DNA from: Lagopus muta
Lineage: Eukaryota > Chordata > Aves > Galliformes > Phasianidae
DNA: 64,000 nt
Direction of reading: 5' to 3'
Assembly: GCF_023343835.1 (NCBI RefSeq)
Contig: NC_064439.1
Location: forward strand, 36,526,508 to 36,590,507
The notes beneath the pieces are model-generated. The model had not been told where the DNA came from and did no database searches. It saw only the letters and a list, made by a program, of their open reading frames with translations. This document shows, piece after piece, positions 1 to 54,600 of the stretch (the stretch's first letter is position 1; each line of letters begins with the position of its first letter). The translations under genes and the position numbers were made by a program.

Positions 1-239
1 GCTGGGCTCTTTTTTTTTTTTTTTTTTTTTCTTATTGCATTCCAACTGAGACAGGTGAGAAGTTGCTGCTGGTGCTGGAGGGACAAAGCAGGTGAGAAGT
101 GAGAATAGGGGGAAAGCAAAAAGCACCCCCCCTTCCCCCCCTCGGACCCAACAGCACCGGCTCAGCTCAGCCTTAAAGAAGCAGCTTGCCCCTCTCTCAG
201 CCACCTGCTTCCACCTCGTCCCTTTGGGGCTTTGGCACT

Positions 240-1250
240 GAAGCGCAGACGGCAGCCGGGGTTACCCTCACAGCCGGCACCTCTGCAGCGCACTTTCCCG
301 AGGATCCCCATTACGAACTCCCGTCCCCTCCGATCGCCCCTTTCTTCCTTCCCCAGCACCCGCCGAAGGGGAGGGGGGAGGCTGCGGCTGCCGGGATCCC
401 CCCCAGCCCCGGAGCGGGGCTCCCCGAGCTCCCCCCGATCCCCGCTCGCCGTGAGGCCGCGCCGGGTGTCGCCCCGGCCCCGCCGCCCCCCAGCCCCGCT
501 CGGCGGTGGGGGAGGCAGCTAGGGAAGCCATTGCCTGTTTAATAGTTGCTGTTGCAGCACTTCCGCTTCTCTCCCAGCGAGAGAGACACGAGTGGCCAGG
601 CCCAGCCGCACCGAGGAGGAGCAGCCAGACACAAAGGGAGAGGTACGGGGACGGGGCAACCCTCGCCGTCCTCCCCGCCGCTCCCGGGGGCAGGGGCGAG
701 GGGCAGGGCCGGCCGCGGCCCGGCGATGGGGCGGGAGGCGGCGGGGCAGGGGGATCGCGCCCGGGGCTGTCAGGTACCGCTGTCCCCCCTGCCCCTCGTT
801 GCCCGGCCTGCGGGCCCTTCGCCGGGGGAGTGCGCCCGGCTCCCTCGGCCCCCGGCTCTCCCCGGGCAGCGGAGGGGGCGTCCGGCGGGGGGCTCCCCGG
901 GGGCAGCGGCCTCGGGAGGAAGGCGGCCCGGTGCCGGCCCCCCCGGCACGCCGCCGCTCGCCCTGTGCCCGCCGCAGCCCCCCCCCCCCCCGCCTCCCCC
1001 CCCCCAGCGTCCGCCGGCTCTGCCGGGTGCCCCCTCTCTCCCGACGGCTCCCGGCTCCCTTCGGGGCCAGCCCTGCCCCGCGGCGCCCCCCCGCTCTGCC
1101 TCCTGCCCCGGGCTGCCCGCATGGAAGAGCTGACCCCCTTCCCCCCCCCCTGCTGCTCCCCGGGCCCTCACCCCGCTAGGCCTTGGCCCTGCTTTTCCTC
1201 TCCCCCTCCCCCCCACTCAGCACAGCCCCGCTTGCCGGTGTGCGTTGCAG
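240..1250 (+). promoter_or_regulatory. UBE2E1: UBE2E1 CpG-island promoter with the first non-coding exon
   Basis: The stretch is very GC-rich and dense in CpG, unlike the AT-rich DNA after 1500, and has no obvious TATA box. It lies directly upstream of the first coding exon. UBE2E1 genes start translation in the second exon, so a 5' non-coding exon is expected here. Candidate donors are GAGAG|gtacgg at 642/643 and TCAG|gtaccg at 773/774. I cannot choose between them or place the start site. Long C runs (about 978-1005 and 1138-1150) and open frames of 200-300 codons are products of base composition. Confidence 0.75.
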
Positions 1251-1862
1251 TGCAGTGGGCCTCAGTGGGCCCCCCCATGTGCTCTTGTCCCCTAGCCCCC
1301 CTGTTTCTCTGGTCCCTTTATGCCCCACAGTGCTCCCAACACCCGATCCAGCAGGCGTGGGTTTTGATCCAGAGGGCACAGGTTTTGCTCAGGGATCCTC
1401 CGTTGGGATCTCACCCCGATGCCCCACTTCCATCCCAGTGCTGCCAGTAGTCACCCTCAGCCCATCCCTTCCCAATTCCCTCCCACCGCAGAGGCCCAAG
1501 CTGCTCCATGTTTGTCCCTTGCACCCTAGACTGGCTGTTGGTAGGTTCTGATGGCTTCTCTTGCATGGGAGATTAGAAGGAATTGCTGTGAGCTTCCCTG
1601 AGCCTTGTGGTTGTCCTTGTTCCAGTCCCTTCTTTCGCTGCTTCCTGAGAAGAAGCTTTGAAAGTCCCTTTCTCCTTCAGCGTTAATGGTGCAGGAGCAG
1701 CTGCTGCTCCTCCTGCCTGACTGTAGCGCCTGAGGAGGAGAGGGAGACACGAGGACCCTTTAAAGGGAGTATAGCCTAAACACAGAGTGAGATTATCAGC
1801 TGCCTTTCTCTGTGTGTGTATTCACCGTTTGTTCCCCACGCCCCGTGGTGTCTCCTCTCCAG
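774..1862 (+). other. UBE2E1: UBE2E1 5' UTR intron (start approximate)
   Basis: This is the interval between the promoter-proximal donor candidates and the acceptor tctcctctccag at 1862. The first 400 nt are CpG island and the remainder is ordinary pyrimidine-rich DNA. No coding exon or RNA gene was seen. The start would be 643 if the alternative donor is used. Confidence 0.45.
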
Positions 1863-1888
1863 GTTGGGGTTGTGGTGGGGGGGTCGCT

Positions 1889-43766
<41,878 letters not shown>

Positions 43767-44409
43767 ATTGCGTTTCTGTCAGATTTACATTATTTGTCTG
43801 TGATGGAAAGAGCTGCTTATGATTTTGAAGGGGTGGGGGGGAGGGAGGGTGCTGGTAAAGAGTAGGGATTATTTCTATAACAGATTTTATTCAGTCTTTT
43901 ATTTCTTAAGATTTTGTTGTTGTAACTTAAGGTATCTTGCTACAGTAGACAGCTAGAATTGGGAATAGCATATTTTAAGACTGTAATTAGTTTGGCAATA
44001 TTAGCTCACATATAGTACCGAGAAGAATGTAAACTTAGGTTTCTTTGGTTTTCAGTTTGCTTGCATTATGTAAAAGATAAAACAGCTTAATTTTGTACAG
44101 GTACTTATGTTGGCGTTTATGTAAAAGTCCTTTCAAGACTCTACACACTGTTTTTTGCTTTTTGTTTTGTTTTTGGTTTGGGAGGGTTTGGTTTGTTCAT
44201 TTGTTTTGCTTTGTTTTTTGTTTCTGTTTTTTGTAAAAAAGATGTTGGGATTGTTTTCCCCTATAGAGGGCGCATTGGTATTTAACAAATGCTTTTTAAA
44301 GACTGTCATCTCATGGTCTGTGATACGGAGAGGGGGATATATGGCCTCATATATGAAATGAGAAGTAGCTAATGTATTATTTTATAAGCCAATCTATCTT
44401 TGTGAGAAG

Positions 44410-44415
44410 AATAAA
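44410..44415 (+). terminator. UBE2E1: Poly(A) signal AATAAA, UBE2E1 proximal
   Basis: A canonical AATAAA lies about 645 nt after the stop. U-rich sequence precedes it. It would give a shorter 3' UTR. Confidence 0.6.
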
Positions 44416-44548
44416 AGTTTTAATCAGGACTAATGACAACTTGTAGTGAAATACCTTAAGCTGTTTAATTGTAAGGCGTGGAATAGGAGTCACTCGGTGG
44501 ATTGGTTGTATGTTGTGGGCTACTTAAGTCTGCATTTGTTACTGTGCT

Positions 44549-44554
44549 AATAAA
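44549..44554 (+). terminator. UBE2E1: Poly(A) signal AATAAA, UBE2E1 distal
   Basis: A canonical AATAAA lies about 780 nt after the stop and 9 nt before a genome-encoded A tract. Confidence 0.6.
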
Positions 44555-44563
44555 AAGATGTTT

Positions 44564-44596
44564 AAAAAAAAAAAAAAAGAAGAAAAAAAAAAAAAA
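44564..44596 (+). repeat. Genomic A tract (A15-GAAG-A14) at the UBE2E1 3' end
   Basis: Two A runs lie directly after the distal AATAAA. Oligo-dT priming on this tract would blur mapping of the true cleavage site. Confidence 0.9.
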
Positions 44597-47500
44597 GAAG
44601 AGACTTCTGCTTAGTGTTAGTGCCTTGCTTTATCACTTTGCCAGAACAGTGTCTCCCAGTGCACTTCAAGGCTTGCATTCCGTATAAAGACAAGCGAGCT
44701 CTGCAGGTGAGTGCACCATCTGCTTCTGTTTTGGGAAGACACTTCTAGACAAGCGTACGGTGAATGACAACACATTCGTTGTGTAGGTGTTACACAGGCT
44801 CCTAGAGCCCCTGGTTAGTCTTCAGCTCAAGTTTTCACAGCATTGTCTTTTCAGGAGTGTTGCATTATACGGAAGTATGATAGGAAGAGCAAAAGTACAG
44901 TAGAAAGAGAAATGGGCAGAAGGAAGGAGGAAGAAGAGAATGTTCTCGTGGCTTTCTGATGGAATCATCAATTTCCACGTGAAAGAGGAGAAGGAGTAGT
45001 GTCCTGGGAAGCCAGACGAAGACACCATAAAGGAGGCTTAGCCTGTAGATCCTTTAACTAGCTCGAAAGATTATCTCCCAGAGATATAGTGTGTACATTG
45101 AAGAGTGTGGCAACGGGGTAGTTAGGTTTGAACGTGGCATTTTTGACCACTCCCTCAAGGTAAAGGCCGGAAGCACAGATTCTTTTTCACATGACAAGTG
45201 CATCACGTTGCAGCATTCTTCTGAGTGTGGTGTGTTCGTCTGTTCTCACGGATTTATTTTTGTACTTTACATTCCACATACGTTTGTTTTATATGCTTCC
45301 TATCTATTTAAAGATCAAATCTAATTTGGTCCCAAGGAGTTTACGTACAGGCACCTCTCCTTTGTTGGGTAGTTGTAGGTACTAGAAGATGTTAGCCTCA
45401 TCTGTTAAACTGTCTTCTTTCAACAGAATATGTGTCCTGGTGTGTGGGTTCCCACAGTTGTTCAGCTCAGCCTAGAAAAATCACTGGTATATAGCTACAT
45501 CACACCAGGAGCATCTCTGGTAAGGGACCCTTAAATTCATTCATTCCTCCCCTTCTCTGTGTGAGGATGTAAGTGACTTCTGTAGATTTTTGTCTGTTCC
45601 TTGCTTTGTGCTACCAGTACATGCCAAATTAATTCTTGCAGTTGGCAGTGGAGGGGAAGCTAAATTAGGGTGGAGAGAAATGTAACAAATGAAGAAAGGA
45701 GCTTCAATTTGCCTATTTCTTTTTCTTTTTTTTTTTAATTGTCATTTTGTGAAGGGACTGTCTAGCATTGTAGTACATATATGATCCTTGTGACCTAGGG
45801 CAGACTTTGAATCAGTGAAACAACAAAGGGCAAAATACATTTCCTGCCCTAGCACTACTACTTTATACCCTGTACGGATGTACTTTACTTATTAACTGAA
45901 GGTAAAACTGCACTACAGTTTCACCAGCCACTGAGTGCAGATTGTTTGCAGAGGAGAAACTACCATTTCTATTGCTGGCCAATAAAATACTGTGCTGTTT
46001 AGAAAAGGCAGTTGAGTGCTTAGAAAGCATCAGGGTAAGCCTATTAAATAAAATAATGGGTGGTGGTTGTTTATGCGGATGCCCAAAATGATCTGGAAAT
46101 GAGTTTAACTAAATCAAAGATAACATGTTAGACTTTATGTAACCTGTTTGGAAACATAATGTTAGTCATTTAAAAGTTCCCTTTTCCTCTGCTATTCTTA
46201 AAGCACTGCCGAGTCCTGAGTGTCAAGGGGGTGAGTGAGCAAGCCAGCCTTGTGTGACCCAGCCCCTACAGACCACAGGTGACGTCTGTCCCAGCAGAAC
46301 TGGTCAGGAGCTGGTCATCTCCATTCCTTCCATCTCCACAATTTAAGCTAATTTGGACTGGTTTCACTTGTTGGCCCACACTCCCTTTGCTCAGGGATCA
46401 GCCTTGGTAACAGTGTGTAGTTAGCAGAGGTGTTCTGTATTTTGACTGATACATAGCTGAATTAAGTCCTTCCCTGGTTAAAGGTTCTGCGGAGCTGAAG
46501 AGCAGGACATATCCAATTCCTCAATGAAAAGCTGCAGCAAATAGGTAAACCACAGCTGCTGTGAACCACCCCGCTTCCCAAGTGCACAGGCAGATTCTGT
46601 GCATGCAGTCTTCTGGGTGGGGAGAACCATGAGTACACGTGTATTGTAGGAAATGAGTGAGGAGGGAGTGTTGTTCTGCAGCATCGCTGGGGATGATGAC
46701 TATTAGTGGCTGGGCTGGGGGAGGTCGTGCTGTAGTGCTTACTCAGCTGCAGTGTTGCAATGGAGGCAATTGTATGTTTCTAGCAGGGCATTACAGGGGC
46801 TTGCTCATTCGTAATTGCTCTCTTATCTGACTTGGTGGCCACGGCAATCCAAACTGTATTGAGCAAAGCACATAAACAGTTTCGTCTAACTTCATTATGA
46901 AAGTAGGAATACTTGCTTAATTTTCAGTGGATTGTACTGTTGCTCTGGCATTAGCAATGCTGACAGTTTATTTGCCAGGATTCAGGAAGAGCAATGCTGT
47001 AAGCACACAGCCTAATTGTGATCATTAAGCACACTATTTAGCAGTTATAATATGAAGTGCAAATATTGCTCATGGTTTTGCTGACTCACAATGAAATTCT
47101 CAATATTTGCTCAAAGCAACAATCTCATGGTAAATTAAAGAACTGGGTACTTCAGTTTGCTCTCTTTCCCTGCTCCTGCCTTCAAATTCAAAGAAAAGCT
47201 GCTGTCAGTGTATTAAAGTTTTAGAGGCCAAAAGCTGGCCCCTCACTTTGGGAACAGCCACTCCACTGTCCCTTTATAATCAGTTTTATTTGGTTTGCTA
47301 ACAGACTGACCTGGAACAGGTTTACCAATGCAGAGCGTCAAATCCAGCACATAAAGCTGTGCTCCTGCTGCTGTACGATGTACAGCACTTTAAGACCGAG
47401 GCCATTTGTACAGGGATTTCTGTGCATTTGCTGTGAGGTTGTTCCCAACAGGCAGCAACCTTCACTCCTCAGCCCCTCTCACCAAGCAGTGCAGCACTTT

Positions 47501-48438
47501 GTACTGGCTGTACTCCAGCCTGCAGCCTTGTTCAGGCTGTGGGTTGCTGTGGCTTCACTCTCTAGCTGGGCAGGAAACTTTCACAAGGCACTGAGCAGAG
47601 CCTGGTGAGGTACCTCCTGCTTACCAAGTTGTTCCATACCATTTCTGAACAAAATTAGCACCTATGTCAGTGTGACTGATTTGCACTGGACATGTTGGAA
47701 CAAAACTTCATACTGCTATGTTGTCCATCAGGTCACAGTTAAATTAATGAGTGCTGTGAGAGCTTTTCTGGTTTGTACAAATAAATTCCTGAACTGAAGG
47801 CACTTCTTGCCAGACTTTGCTGACAAGCTTCATGTTAGGGTAGATCTGATTTAGGATCTCCCACGAGACATTGTTTCCCTCTTCACTTATTTTCAGACAA
47901 TAACAGAGCTCTGGCATGTAAATCTGTTTGCATTTACTCCTCATGCCCCAACACTTCTGCAGCAACACCCTGACCCCGAGCCCCCTGCAGTATCCAAAAC
48001 CCTGTGGCCAAGGGTCTCCCTGCTTAAGGTCAAAGGACTGCTGCTGTTTCAGACATATTCTCTCTCCACATTTATAGCTTCACTACAGGTAGTTCTGTGT
48101 GTGAACAAGTGCCATAGATCTGAAGGATTGTCTCCCTCTCTGGGTACCCAGGGACAGTCTGAGCCCCTACAGAAGAGGTAAGCCCATGCCTCTTTCCCAC
48201 CCTCTTCTCCCCTCCTCAGCCTTATTGCAAGGTAACTGCCAACATTAAGTGCTTTTTAAGGCTTCACCACCAGTGACTTTTTCAAGCCAAGTCCACAAGA
48301 AGGAAAAATACCTCTTAGCCATAAGCTTGCTGATTTATTGCTGAATGAGATTATTGCTTTAAGTGAAACCACGTGAAGCAAAAGGCATAGAAAGGATTTA
48401 GGCTGCACCTGGCTACGGCAGACAGCATTAAAGGGAGC
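44597..48438. other. Convergent intergenic interval between UBE2E1 and NKIRAS1
   Basis: This 3.8 kb stretch lies tail-to-tail between the two genes. No coding exon, RNA gene or clear transposon was recognised. The right part is probably NKIRAS1 3' UTR: on the - strand, AATAAA occurs at 48334-48339 and again at 47285-47290. Confidence 0.7.
48334..48339 (-). terminator. NKIRAS1: Candidate NKIRAS1 poly(A) signal (nearest)
   Basis: AATAAA on the - strand (TTTATT on +) lies 100 nt past the stop codon. A second candidate lies at 47285-47290. The sequence does not show which one is used. Confidence 0.35.
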
Positions 48439-48678
48439 TTAGTTATCGCAGTTATTCCCTTTGCTCTTCCTTCCAGGCAAGGGAAATGTTGATTTGTTCT
48501 GGGACTGGGAGAGTTTGCTCGCTAGGAAGGTGAATGGCTCAAGCAGTGTTTTCCGATCTGTCACAGTCACTTCCCACAGTCTCACTTTCTCAGCCCTTGC
48601 CCATTGCTGTGCTGCTTCTGTTTCCACTTGTCGTTGCTCCAGGAGGTCCGTTTTATTTCCCAGTATGATAACTGTTAC
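48439..48678 (-). CDS. NKIRAS1: NKIRAS1 coding exon 3: NKxD motif and C-terminus
   Basis: This exon encodes 79 residues from [19 protein letters not shown] to [15 protein letters not shown], then TAA at 48441-48439. NKTD is the G4 guanine-specificity motif. The end is basic and serine-rich with no prenylation box, as in other kappaB-Ras proteins. The acceptor is tttcatttgtag at 48679. Confidence 0.95.
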   Translation of the reverse strand, partial: VTVIILGNKTDLLEQRQVETEAAQQWARAEKVRLWEVTVTDRKTLLEPFTFLASKLSQSQNKSTFPLPGRKSKGNNCDN

Positions 48679-51600
48679 CTACAAATGAAACGAACGGGTG
48701 AGCTTTGTGCAAAGAGCATCCACTGTTCACAGTGCCTGTAAACAAACAGCAGACATCAGTAACACAATTCAGGCCTGTTCTTTAGCTTAGCACTGGCTCA
48801 AATTGCATACGATTTGGAAGGGTAGGATCTGGGGTTCAAACCTGCCTTGTCTAGTTGCGGCCTGGGAGCTGCTTTAATCATAAGATATGCAAGACTTAGC
48901 CCACAGGCTGCTTAAAGGGAAGCCATACCCAAAAGAGCAGAAGTTAAACAGTCCTATTCTCCATTTACTTTGCAATTGAGCTGCCCTAGAGAAGTAAGAA
49001 GTAAGTAACTCTAGAGTTACTCAAGTAAGTACTTACCTAAGTAAGAAGTAAGTAACCCTAGAGAGTGTGGCATTTGAGTCAGTCAGAGCCATGGATTCTT
49101 GAGAAATGGTTTATGGCAGCACGGAAGGCGTGGATACAAGGGTTTTGCCCAGCCTGTTTGCATCCCAGTCCCAGGCAGCAGGTGTAGATAGGCCTGGGGG
49201 CTGCCTGCTGCCTCTCCTTCAGCCAGCACTGAATGTAGTCTCTTAAAGCTACCGTTCCTGCTTGATTTAACTTAACCACTTTCTAAAAATGTTTTAACAG
49301 CATCAGCCAATGGGGGAAATCAGGCCTGTATTTATAGTGCAAGGTCCTTACTTGAACTCTGGTCTCATCTCTGCACTGCATGGTGGTTTGACAAACCTAA
49401 AATAATGAAGTCCTCTCCCCACGACTGGGCTTTTGGCCATGGCAACGCCCACTAGCCCTTTCCTGCTCATCAGGCTGCCCCTGGGATGTCTCCTGTTTCT
49501 CTCTAGCTAGAGATGTGTGTCCTGTTCTTGCGAGCTCTGAGGCTCCCTTTCCTTTCTACAGCAGCCCATGCTGTTTGAGTAGGCGTTCACCCCTTTGTAA
49601 GAAGCTATCATTTTCCAGTACTTTTACCAACTGAATTTTGCCTATGGTCAAACTCTGCCAGTATGAGAGAAGACAATCTCCATTCAGTACAAAAATAGGC
49701 CACGCTTTGAGGAGCATGCTGAGGAGAGGCAGGAGGCTGCCACCTGTGCTTTACAGCTCTGGCTGCGTGGTACAGGGCTGCGCTGCTTGGCGGGGCAAAG
49801 GCTTGCCAGCTCAGAGGCACCACAGATGGAGATGCATCCTGAATCTGGTTATGGCTGCAGAGACTTAAAGGCTGCTGGTGCTTTTTTAAGGACTCTTGAT
49901 CTCATCTTCAGAGACTATTTTGTACGCAATAGAAATCAGAGGAATAAAACTGATTTATCCAGCCTGCTGTGGGCACCACTATTTTTCAATTGCACCACCC
50001 TCAAGAAACACAGTGTCTGGGTGAATGTCCTGCTTGTCACATGTTGGCTGTGGCCAACTGCCATACTCCTGACATCTGTACCCTGACAGCATGCAGCTCA
50101 TGCCAGCCCTACCAGCCAACATCCCTCTCTGCCTCCATTTTTGACTGCCATCAAGCTCTGAGCCTGCCTTCCTGCAGTACTTCTGCAAATACTGCCCAAG
50201 TTACTCTTTGGAAAGTCTCTGCCTGCCATTACCCAATTAATTCTTCATGCACTTTTTTCTTTTTCTAAACAGCATAAAATAGACATTTGGAGAGCTGTAG
50301 GCTAAAGACATTTAGCAGGGAAAGCTACTGGAGAACACAAAGATACTGTAAGAAAAGCCATAATGCTAATGCCACATGCAAGTTATATTTGTTTAGCTAA
50401 GCTGGAACACTGTCAGCTGAAAACACTAGCTGCTTTCTAAGGGAAAATAGAGCAGTCATTTCACACAATTGAATTGATTCAATATGGTTGTTAAGATACA
50501 TTAAAGCTGCTTTGCCAATTGACTAATGTCTGGGAGACCCACTGTCAGTTACACTAGTTTGTAAGCCATCAAGTATGTGAATACAAAACAAACAAAAATA
50601 ATGTTCTTCGTTACATTATTCTGTGCACTTGACTTCCCGTGTGCAATACCTAAGAAAAAAAAAAGTAACATAAGAACTGCACTGCTGTAGACCATATGGT
50701 TTATTACTCATAAGTGTCCAAACTGATGCATTCAGCTAACTGGATTTTAGCTGTGGTAGAGGAAGTAAGAAAAAAAAACAACGCTTTACTTGTTTGAGCT
50801 ACACAGCATGTAAATGAGGCTTCCCCATCAGGAGAAAGCTCCCTTTGGCTGGATTGCCCAAGGCTGTGGGTACATTGTTTTCCTTTCTATGCAAGTTTTA
50901 CAGAGCCCAACCTTATGCTTTGTAACATTAACTTCCTATCGCTGATATGCCAATAAGCCAAGCAGCTAGGGCACCACGCATTTACCTCCTTTTTGTCTCT
51001 GAAGATATCAATCTCTTTTTTGAGCTGTTCAACTCTCTGGAAGGCTTCGAGGCTGGTGATGGCATACACGAGAATGAAGCCATCAGCAACAGAGAAGTAG
51101 TGCTTGGGCAGCTCTACGCCCTCCTGCAGACCCCTGGTGTCATACAGCCGCAGCTGCTCCTTCACACCTCGGTCCGTCTCCACCGATGCCAAGTACACAT
51201 CTTCCATTGTGGCACCCTCCTCTAAACCTGTTTTAAAACAAGCAGGAAGGGTCAGCTGGTGTAAGTACAGCACCACCATAATAAATGCTTGTGGTGCGGC
51301 AGAACTTTGCCCTGCAATAGCTTTCAGCTCATATTTTTCCAAGGTGATCTGACCTGGATTCAACCTCAATTGTCATGCAAGGGTTGTATCCATAGATCAC
51401 CATGCCAGCTCTTTACAGTAGTGACACTATGTAAATACAACCATCTAATATACGAGCCTGTAAAATTAATCTATACGACATGTAAGCACAGGATGTGATA
51501 AGATATATGGCTCTTCCCTCAGGTTTCCCAAACTCCAACCACCCAGTGTACCAGCTCTCTGCCAAACACGCTGCAGATGGGCCTGCCCAAACATACCCTT

Positions 51601-54600
51601 AGGGAAAAACAGCCAAGGAACACCAGAAAGGCAAGTACTGACATCTTGAGCCTGCTCCTCAGTTTTGTGCTGGGCTGGATTGTACTGCAGAAGCAGGAGC
51701 CATAGTTACAGTTCTGGAAATGAACATGCGTTGGTACAACTAACCAACAAGTGAAACCAAGCCCAACAGGGGAGAGGATGTTTGCGTGCAAGCAAAGTTG
51801 CATGCTATATTTACCCAAATGCACAGTGAGCTTTTTCCATCCCTTAGGAATTTAACATGACTCAGATTTGCTAATAGGAGCGAGCTCATTTACTGCAGGG
51901 TAAGACCATGCACAAGGTATCCAGCTCCCATATATATCACTTGCTCCATGGTAACTATCTGCATACCAGCTCTCCTTCCTTCCCCTTCCCATGGTAAATG
52001 GGAGGTAATATGAGGTACCTTGCTCTGAATTAATTAAACCTTACTTTCCAAGCCAGACCCTGAAAACACACGGATCTCCTTAGCTTCATGATCACCCTGG
52101 GTGCACGTCCATATGGCTGCAGGTCCCAACAAACTGCATACTGCAGCTGGGCTACTTTCAGGGTTAGTTTGAAGAATTCTCATAAACCTCTGCATGTTTC
52201 TGCCTCCACTGCATTCCTATGCACAGGGACTGTTCGCTGGTGCAGGGCTACAGTAACGAGTACCGCATTGTTCCCTTTGTCTGCCAAAAGGGGACCATAT
52301 TAGTGCATTGTTTAAGAAAACACGAGGGATTATCTGGCCTGTGAAAATAAGGATTTTGCTATATTCAGTGACAGTATTCAAAATACTTTGCATTGACAAA
52401 CAAGCTAAAGAATTCCACCCACGCGCATGGTTTCCCATGATATATGCAGCATTCCTGAGCAGGAAAGTGGCACAAACTGTTCTCTTTGCCCCTCTTTGTG
52501 CAGCCTGCATAGATCAAAACTCATATTAGTTTGCAACCAATTAATTTATTTTGCTTCCAAATATAGCCATGCTAGCATGCAAGAGCACAACTAAGAGCAG
52601 AGCAAAACAAAGGTTAATAAAAACAGAAAGGGTGAACACACTCTGCAAGCTGGAGAATGTGTTACAAGGGCATTTTTAAAGACAAAAGTAGGTCTTCTGG
52701 ATATAGCACTATTTTGTCTTGCTCTGCTTCATCTCATTGTACAGACAGGTCAAGGAAGAATCTAGCATCAGTAAATATTGTTTTGGCAAGAGGGAATGAA
52801 CCATAAGTACCTGCATTTTCTTTTTAGAAAGCCATGAATAATGTTGGGCAGGTTTTTATCACCTAAATGCTGCACTGTAATTTAGCAGTCTTTAATATAT
52901 CTGCATTCTCCTGTGACAGTCTCTTCCTAATGGCATTAAAAGTAGCAGTGGAAATTACGTCTTTTAACATCCTCCTTGAAAATGAAGAGGAAAAATTAAG
53001 ATCTGTGAGGCAAGTCAGCAGAACAGAGCAACAAATTTTGATGTTAAATGGCAGAGTGGGGGATGGGACACTTTGGAAGGACCTGGAATTTGTGCATCAG
53101 GATCAGTTTCCAGAGGTGAAATTTCACCTGCACACACAGGGGGAGGAAGCACTGCAAGTAGGTTACTCAACAAGCAGTTTTCAGTCATACCCGTGTCACT
53201 GTTCTAGGCTTTACTTCTAAAGCCCAGACTGTGCGTTAGCCAAATCCTGCTGACACCGCTATCCGGTTAGCACATCCCATCCCAACACTTTCCTGACCTC
53301 CATTCAGACATGTGCTGGGCAAGCTGTTGTACGAGCAGCAGAACCGATGAGGGAGGCCCAGTGCCTGGCACCACCACCTCCCCTGCCATGCTGCTGACTT
53401 CACGGGTGTCCCCCGCTGTCCTGCTCCTCTGCCAGGGGCGAAGGCAGCTCCACCAGACCTGCTGCTCACAGGCTGCCACAGCACGGGTGGCTTTGCTCTC
53501 ACTCCTGCCACCGTTTTCCTAAACTACAGGAACAGATTTGGAAGTATCCACTGTTGTGATGCAGATGAATGGACAGATGGAACCAACTTTCAGATTTGGA
53601 AGCCACAGGGGAAAGGGGAACTAGCATTACAGCAATCAATTTCGTGGTTTCTTTGGAAACCAGGCTAAAGATGAGGAAATACACGACTCAGAGAAGAGCT
53701 GCACAGCTCTTTGGAGCTGAACCGACAGGAGCTGACATGTCTGGATTTAGCTGCTAGTTAGGTGCTGGTCCCATCAACCAGAGCTATGAGTGTGACCTTC
53801 TGTTACATAAGCTTGGCTTCATTTTCATGTACTTCTAAAAACCAAAGCTAACTCCAGTTCTATTTATTTAAGAAACAAAGGTCTGTGCATTCGGTTTATG
53901 AGTCCCCAAACCTTTGAGCTGTGAAAGTCTTTCAACCAAAACCCCAGGTCCCCCAAGTTGAGACCTGACAAGGCAAATTCTCTGACTGTGGGTTCTAGCG
54001 AGTTTTCATTCATACATACAGTTTTCATTCCCAGCTAGCTAGATGACTTGAAGCAGCTGGTCATAAGCAACCTGGCCATACAGCTATTTGTGCAGTCAGG
54101 AGGCAGAGATAAGGAAAACAGTGTTTTCTATTGGAAGAGTTCTCATCTCCTTCCCTTTAGTTTATCAGCTTCCCACAGGTTGAGGTACCAGAGGCATTCC
54201 CAAGGCAGGATACTACTTTCTAAGCCCTCACTGAGCAGAGGTGCTACTGAAGGAAAAGCACCTTCCTTCTTTGCAGACACACTGTGTGCCTGAACTGTGC
54301 CAGTAACTTCCCTTGGGGCACACAGTGCCGGCTACTACTGATGTTAGGTGGGAGCAGCTTCCTTTGCCAGCCAAGGACTCGCCTCATCCTTTTCCTGATA
54401 TCCAACCTGCCCCTCCCTGACACAGCTCCATGCCATTCTCTCAGGCCCTGTCCCTGTTACAGAGAGCAGAACTCAGCTCTGCTCCTCCACTCCCTCTGAG
54501 AAGCTGCAGCTGCCATGTGGCCTCCTCTCAGCTCCTCTGCTCTGGGCTGAGCAAATCCAGGGAGCTCAGCCACTCCTCTAACATCTCGTCTTCCTGACCC

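Larger units (their letters stand above)
43767..44563 (+). other. UBE2E1: UBE2E1 3' UTR
   Basis: The region lies between the stop codon and the last poly(A) signal. It carries a long U- and GU-rich stretch (about 44149-44240) that could bind ELAV/CELF-type proteins, and AATAAA at 44410-44415 and 44549-44554. A CTCF-like match (cctatagagggcgc, 44260-44273) lies inside it. The transcript end is inferred. Confidence 0.75.

Noticed and set aside
268-1450. Long open frames on both strands (284, 314, 195 and 195 codons) in the first 1.5 kb
   Set aside because: They overlap in several frames in a C/G-rich CpG island, consist of Pro/Gly/Arg/Ala runs and match no family. Stop codons are rare simply because of composition.
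48780-48890. tRNA- or MIR-like B box (ggggttcaaacctgcc)
   Set aside because: No matching A box or cloverleaf, and the surrounding match to MIR is too weak to list as a separate feature.
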